A stretch of DNA of 64,000 nucleotides from Abelmoschus esculentus (taxonomy: Eukaryota > Streptophyta > Magnoliopsida > Malvales > Malvaceae), in NCBI GenBank assembly GCA_035048815.1, contig JAUCBN010000012.1, positions 320,001-384,000 of the forward strand, in the 5' to 3' direction. A model generated the notes under the pieces. It worked only from the letters and a program-made list of their open reading frames with translations, was not told the DNA's origin and ran no database searches. Below, piece by piece: positions 59,886-64,000 of the stretch (position 1 is the first letter of the stretch; each line of letters opens with the position of its first letter). The position numbers and the translations under genes are program-made.

Positions 59886-60464
59886 TTGTACACCAGTAGT
59901 GTTCAGCCAAATCGACCATATGATTGAGTTTTAAATTCTTATCCATAGTGTTCAGCCAGTTGCTGAGTCATCTCTTTGTTTATGTTGATAAGCTTACCCT
60001 AAGTGCTCCATGGTCCTACTCCTACCCCCACCTCGGTCACTGGCATAAATGGTGAGAAATGTATCCCTGTTCGACTCGCACTGGGACATCAATTTCACAT
60101 AGGATTCCATTCAGCTCTTATTTTACCTTCTCCTTAGTGACTGCTCCTATGGTGTGATTATTTATTTTCCTCACATTACATAAAGGCTGTGCTCTGCTGG
60201 TTTGTACCCAGGACTGCGTGCATACAAAAGAGGTTCCCAGACAAAACATCGATTGTTTCTAAGAGAAAAAAGAACATGAAAAATGGTGGGATTTCTTTCT
60301 TTTTGTCGTTTTCTTTGTCGGTGTTGTTGGTAACAACTTTGAGAAAATATCTCATTTCTCTATTTCATTTCCCTTTTTTCCGTAATATTATTTTATTAAA
60401 TCTATCTTAAATATTTGTTTACAGTATATGAGTTCATTGAGCAAAACATTTTAAATCTATATCA

Positions 60465-60695
60465 GTGGTTTTAAATTAGTTCCGAAAATTATCTATCTTT
60501 TTTTTAATACCTCCTTTAAAAATTAAAGAGTTAAAATTTAGGATTCAAGGTTATAGGTTGTGGTTAGGGTTTAATGAATTAAGGGTAAGATATATCTTTT
60601 AAGGTCTAGATTTAGAGTTTAGGATATAAAAAATAAGGATTAAGGTTAAAATTAAATTTTTTAAAAAAATTCAAAAGCAGCATAGAAAAAAGAAG
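60465..60695 (-). repeat. Dispersed telomere-like repeat, copy C (inverted)
   Basis: Reverse-complemented, this reads ATATCCTAAACTC, CCCTTAATTCATTAAACCCT and AACCACAACC, then GGAGGTATTAAAAAAAAG and TAGATAATTTTCGG. This matches copy A through its 3' part. With copy B it forms an inverted pair about 780 bp apart. Confidence 0.7.
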
Positions 60696-60734
60696 ATGAT
60701 TTAAACCTTTTATTTTCATATATAACTTTGATTT

Positions 60735-62419
60735 TAGAGTGTCTTTTGAAGATAGATTTACAAAAGGCCTTCGACTCTATTAGCTGGAAGTTCATTCTGT
60801 GTGTTGGAAGCTTTAGGTTTACCTTTACAGTTTCGAGAGTGGATCAAAGCTTGCTTCACATGATCTAGATTTTTAATTTCACTTAATGGTAGCTTGGTCG
60901 GGTATTTTAAAGGATTAAAAGGTGTCAGGCAAGGGGATCCCTTCTCTCCCTATCTATTTGTTTTGGCTATGAATGTTCTCTCAAAATTATTGGATGTTGC
61001 TGTAATGAATGGTGTGTTTCAATTTCATCCAAAATGCAAGAAATTTGGATTGACTCATCTTTGCTTTGTTGACGACTTGCTAATCTTTTGTAAGGGAAGT
61101 TTAGACTCGGTGATGGGGGTTAAGTGTGTTATGGAGAAATTCTATGAATTGTCAGGGCTGAAAATGAATGCTTCCAAGACTGAAATATTTGTTTCTGGCA
61201 TTTCAGTTCAGAAGATGGAGGAAATGTGTAGTGTTACTGGGTTCAGGTCTGGACTTTTGCCTGTGCGTTATCGGGGGTTGCCTTTGGTTAGTAAGAAGCT
61301 GAGCAGAAAGGATTGTAGGTTGCTAATAGATAAAATTAAAATAAGGCTAGCTACTTGGGCAGGTAGATTGCTTAGCTATGCTGGGAGGGTGCAGCTCATT
61401 CGAGCAGTACTTTTTAGTATGGTTAATTTTTGGTGCGTTCAGGTGGTTCTTCCCAAGGGGGTGTTGTCTGAAATTGAGACTTTGTGCTGTCGTTTCCTTT
61501 GGAAGGGGGAGAACAGATCTGCCAATGGGGCTCGGGTAAGTTGGAAACACATTTGTTGTCCAAAAAATGAAGGTGGATTAGGTTTGAAAGGGTTGCATGA
61601 CTGGAATCAAGCTTGTTTAATCCAGCTTATTAAGAGGCTTGTGATGGGAAAGGATTCCCTTTGGATTGCTTGGGTTAAAGCATATGTCATCAAGAGGAAG
61701 GACTTCTAGAGCATGGAAAGTAAGCAACAATATAGTTGGATGTTTAAGAAATTGCTCCGGTTGAGGGTTGTGGCTGTGACATTTATGCATACTGGGAGAG
61801 TACGAGATATATGGAATGGAATTAGAGAGGTGAAGGATAAGGTTGTATGGCATAAGGTTACAAGGTTCTCGCTCCATGTACCTAAGCATGCTTTCATTGT
61901 GTGGATGGCAATGTTGGATAGACTTCCTACTAGGACCAAGCTAGTAAGGATGGGAATAGTTGAGGATGATAAATGTATTTTCTGTGGTGAATTGCCTGAA
62001 ACTAGAGACCATATTTTTTTTGGTTGTGAGTTTTTCAGGCAGCTATGGGCACGGATACTAAGCTCTAATGGTGTCTCGAGAGAAGTCCTTGATTGGTCGG
62101 GTGAGGTTGAATGGGCGATAGCTCATTTGAAGGGGAAGTTGCCTGGTTTTCTTGTGCAGAGGCTTGCATGGCAAGCATTCTTATATTTGATATGGAAGGA
62201 GAGGAATAGGAGGATCTTTAGGGGTATTCAAAAGACAGTTTTGGAGGTCTTTGATTGTATTAAAAGCATTATACGAATTAGGTTGCAGCAAAAGAATGTT
62301 AGGATACAAAGTATAAGTTCAATTGTTTTAGATGCATGGGGATTTTAGTCTCATGTTTTTCTGTTGTATTTTTTGGATTAATTTGAATGCAAAGCAAGTT
62401 TATCCAAAAAAAAAAAAAA
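60735..62419 (+). mobile_element. 5'-truncated LINE (non-LTR retrotransposon), defective
   Basis: The + strand encodes the C-terminal half of a plant L1-type ORF2. Reverse transcriptase motifs are present: LQKAFDSISW, GVRQGDPFSPYLFVLAMNVL, the catalytic FVDDLL, and GLKMNASKTE. A zf-RVT-type C terminus follows (FSLHVPKHAFIVWMAMLDRL, CIFCGELPETRDHIFFGC). The 3' end is an A14 tail at 62406-62419. The endonuclease and the start of RT are missing. The coding frame is broken by a shift near 60800, a TGA near 60859 and an in-frame TAG at 61707-61709, so the copy cannot move by itself. I found no clear target-site duplication. Confidence 0.9.
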
Positions 62420-63016
62420 CATATCACATGTTAATAAAATTATTAATTAATATATAATACGGATATATTAATATAATGTGTCGTAAAAAATAATTTGATA
62501 ATGAAATTACAACGTTGAAGAATTTTAAAAATATGTAATGTAATTAACTATATATCTTGTCTTTTATTCTGTATTTTTTAATCAAAATGGCCACACCATT
62601 GAAAGAGAATATTTAACAACCAATACAATATTAACGCCTATCCTGTCTAAACTGCACTAAAAGATGATAAATTAACACTTTAGAAAAACCAAACTTTCCT
62701 CCTATTATTGTCTGTATGTTGTACTCACAGAAACTTCCTGGAATGGGCAACTTGTACCACTCATTCTTTATGTCTATCGTAAATATCAATATTCAAATTG
62801 CATATTATTAATCTCATATTCTATACTGACCAGACAAGAGTCTATGCACATCAATGCAGGATAAATATGGACAGTGCAAAATACTAATTACTATACACAT
62901 AACAAAACAAATGAACCGGACAGATGAATTCCATGGATGATGAACCTAGTTTACAAGACATGCACATAACACACAAAATTATTTCACAAAAAGTAGAAAA
63001 GAATTTTAAAAAAACA
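62420..63016. other. Intergenic, 3' UTR side of the PLC-like gene
   Basis: AT-rich sequence lies between the LINE tail and the end of the PLC-like coding region. The right part is the probable 3' UTR. No gene is seen. Confidence 0.55.
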
Positions 63017-63973
63017 TCAACATTTGCCTTCAACCCTGGCTTGTGTAAGGCCGACACAGGCATCGACGAAATCGTCATCGATGAAATCTGTAGAGAATAC
63101 CTGCAGCCGGTCGGCACAACCCTTTGTGAAGCACTGTGTGATGAACAATCTAGCATATCCATGGATTCGTCCAGTCACCGGTTTAACACATACTATGGGG
63201 TTATCTGGTTGCGGTGTGACCGTGTTCTCTACCCTGTAGAAGAATTTCCTAGACGTGACCGGTTGTTGCTCGCTCAAATGCTTCAAATTGCTGTCGAATT
63301 TGGTCGATGGCAAGTCCGTGTCGATCCAATTGTCCTTCAGATGAGTAGCGTTCCAGAACGGGGACCCTGGTTTCGGACAAGGGGACTTGTTCGGTTTCCA
63401 CACACATATGATCCTCTTTGGCAAGAGTTCAGAAATTGTTTTGTCGAACACATGATCATCCTGATGAATCAAGAATTCCCCGAGGTTATCCTCCAAGTAT
63501 TTCTCGAAATCTGCCGGATCTTCGTGGCCGAATTCGGTTCGAATCTCGAGAATTATAATCTCGGACTCTGTCTCGGACAAGAACTTCTTGATATCATTGA
63601 TGACAACATCTACGCTGTACGTGGTCAGGATCCCATGGCAGACGAGACGTTTCTCGTTCACTCGAATATCCAACAACCTGGTGCCTTTGACAAGCTGTTG
63701 GTAGATAGACAACGACTGACATTGCGCGAAAGGCCGCGTGATCAACGGAATCCCGATCTTGTTCGTCGCCGAATCGTGTGTTCCGGGCCATACAATCTTG
63801 TTTATATGAACTTTCTCCGGACCGAGACCGGCCATCCAGTTCTTCCTATCAGCAGGACAGTAATCGCTTCCAGGGTACGTCTCGCCGCAACTAACATGAA
63901 GCTCGCAAAGGGTCTTCTTCTCCGTCTTGATTGCCTTTCGCCTTTGCACCTGCTTAGAGAGCAGAGACCCCAT
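63017..63973 (-). CDS. PLC-like phosphodiesterase (PI-PLC X-domain protein)
   Basis: This single-exon gene encodes 318 aa from the ATG at 63973 (MGSLLSKQVQRRK). The open frame runs seven codons farther upstream, but MGS gives the family start and a possible N-myristoylation site. The X-domain motifs are IVWPGTHDSATNKIG with the first catalytic His, LLDIRVNEKRLVCHG with the second His, and SETESEIIILEIRTEFGH. Later come WIDTDLPSTKF and the C-terminal FSTDFIDDDFVDACVGL. There is no EF-hand, Y domain or C2 domain, so it resembles the short bacterial-type PI-PLC-like proteins rather than classical plant PLCs. Substrate in plants is not established. The 352-codon frame on the opposite strand is an antisense shadow. 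Confidence 0.9.
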   Translation of the reverse strand: MGSLLSKQVQRRKAIKTEKKTLCELHVSCGETYPGSDYCPADRKNWMAGLGPEKVHINKIVWPGTHDSATNKIGIPLITRPFAQCQSLSIYQQLVKGTRLLDIRVNEKRLVCHGILTTYSVDVVINDIKKFLSETESEIIILEIRTEFGHEDPADFEKYLEDNLGEFLIHQDDHVFDKTISELLPKRIICVWKPNKSPCPKPGSPFWNATHLKDNWIDTDLPSTKFDSNLKHLSEQQPVTSRKFFYRVENTVTPQPDNPIVCVKPVTGRIHGYARLFITQCFTKGCADRLQVFSTDFIDDDFVDACVGLTQARVEGKC

Positions 63974-64000
63974 TTTTTCTAATTGATCAAACAACGAAGA

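Larger units (their letters stand above)
58656..60734. other. Intergenic, repeat-rich
   Basis: This contains an AT-rich repeat at about 58850-59220 related in inverse orientation to 24230-24640, and two oppositely oriented copies of the telomere-like dispersed repeat (59693-59885 and 60465-60695). No gene is visible. Confidence 0.55.

Noticed and set aside
62924..63982. 352-codon open frame on the plus strand
   Set aside because: It overlaps the PLC-like gene in antisense. The minus strand has the GTHDS catalytic motif and family length, while this frame has no recognisable features.

Overview
This 64 kb window is plant nuclear DNA. It is an AT-rich eudicot gene region with many GT-AG introns. 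Coding sequence is split into short exons with AT-rich introns, the products are plant-specific families (bZIP19/23 zinc sensor, subgroup-4 R2R3-MYB, BOI RING ligase, pEARLI4, plant GH35 with a SUEL lectin), and small non-autonomous transposons sit between genes. The overall look suggests a Malvaceae genome, perhaps Gossypium, but that is an impression rather than a demonstration.

Layout, left to right. (1) 449-2085 (+) is the 3' part of an organellar IF-3 gene. (2) 3501-10229 (+) is a complete 12-exon RBM39/CC1-like splicing factor. (3) 11702-13297 (-) is TRAPPC2L and 14348-14758 (-) a DUF1279 protein. (4) 16727-19063 (+) is pEARLI4-like. (5) 19348-19470 (-) is a last-exon remnant of a PIP aquaporin, followed by a BOI-type RING ligase at 19827-20682 (-). 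(6) About 6.6 kb without a recognised gene. (7) A divergent pair: bZIP19/23-like zinc regulator at 27290-28072 (-) and BGAL13/14-like beta-galactosidase at 29665-33257 (+). (8) A subgroup-4 MYB repressor at 35968-37301 (+), a proteasome alpha-7 last-exon remnant at 37494-37661 (-), a small membrane ORF at 38855-39157 (+) and a tRNA-Thr(AGT) at 39924-39997 (-). (9) ADF5-like at 42535-43732 (-), choline-transporter-like at 45702-47841 (-), a nodulin-like MFS protein at 51228-53662 (+) and a GPI-type thaumatin-like protein at 54449-55817 (-). (10) A 5'-truncated, frameshifted AUX1/LAX pseudogene at 57626-58655 (+) and a truncated LINE at 60735-62419 (+). (11) A PLC-like phosphodiesterase at 63017-63973 (-).

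The genes do not form one pathway; each is an independent housekeeping or regulatory locus. What links them is ancestry. From memory, the set resembles two Arabidopsis segments that are duplicates of each other, one on chromosome 2 (ADF5, MYB7, BGAL13, bZIP23, CC1-like) and one on chromosome 4 (pEARLI4, BGAL14, MYB4, choline transporter, thaumatin, PLC-like). The window looks like an ancestral block from which the two Arabidopsis copies lost different genes.

The less ordinary content is in the non-coding layer. It includes a MULE-type MITE with a 9-bp target duplication that makes up almost all of the MYB intron, a SINE with a 17-bp target duplication, further TIR elements, a perfect 90-bp tandem duplication, a dispersed telomere-like repeat in three copies, and three gene remnants that all keep only 3' exons. 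I found no CRISPR array, operon, prophage or other microbial system.
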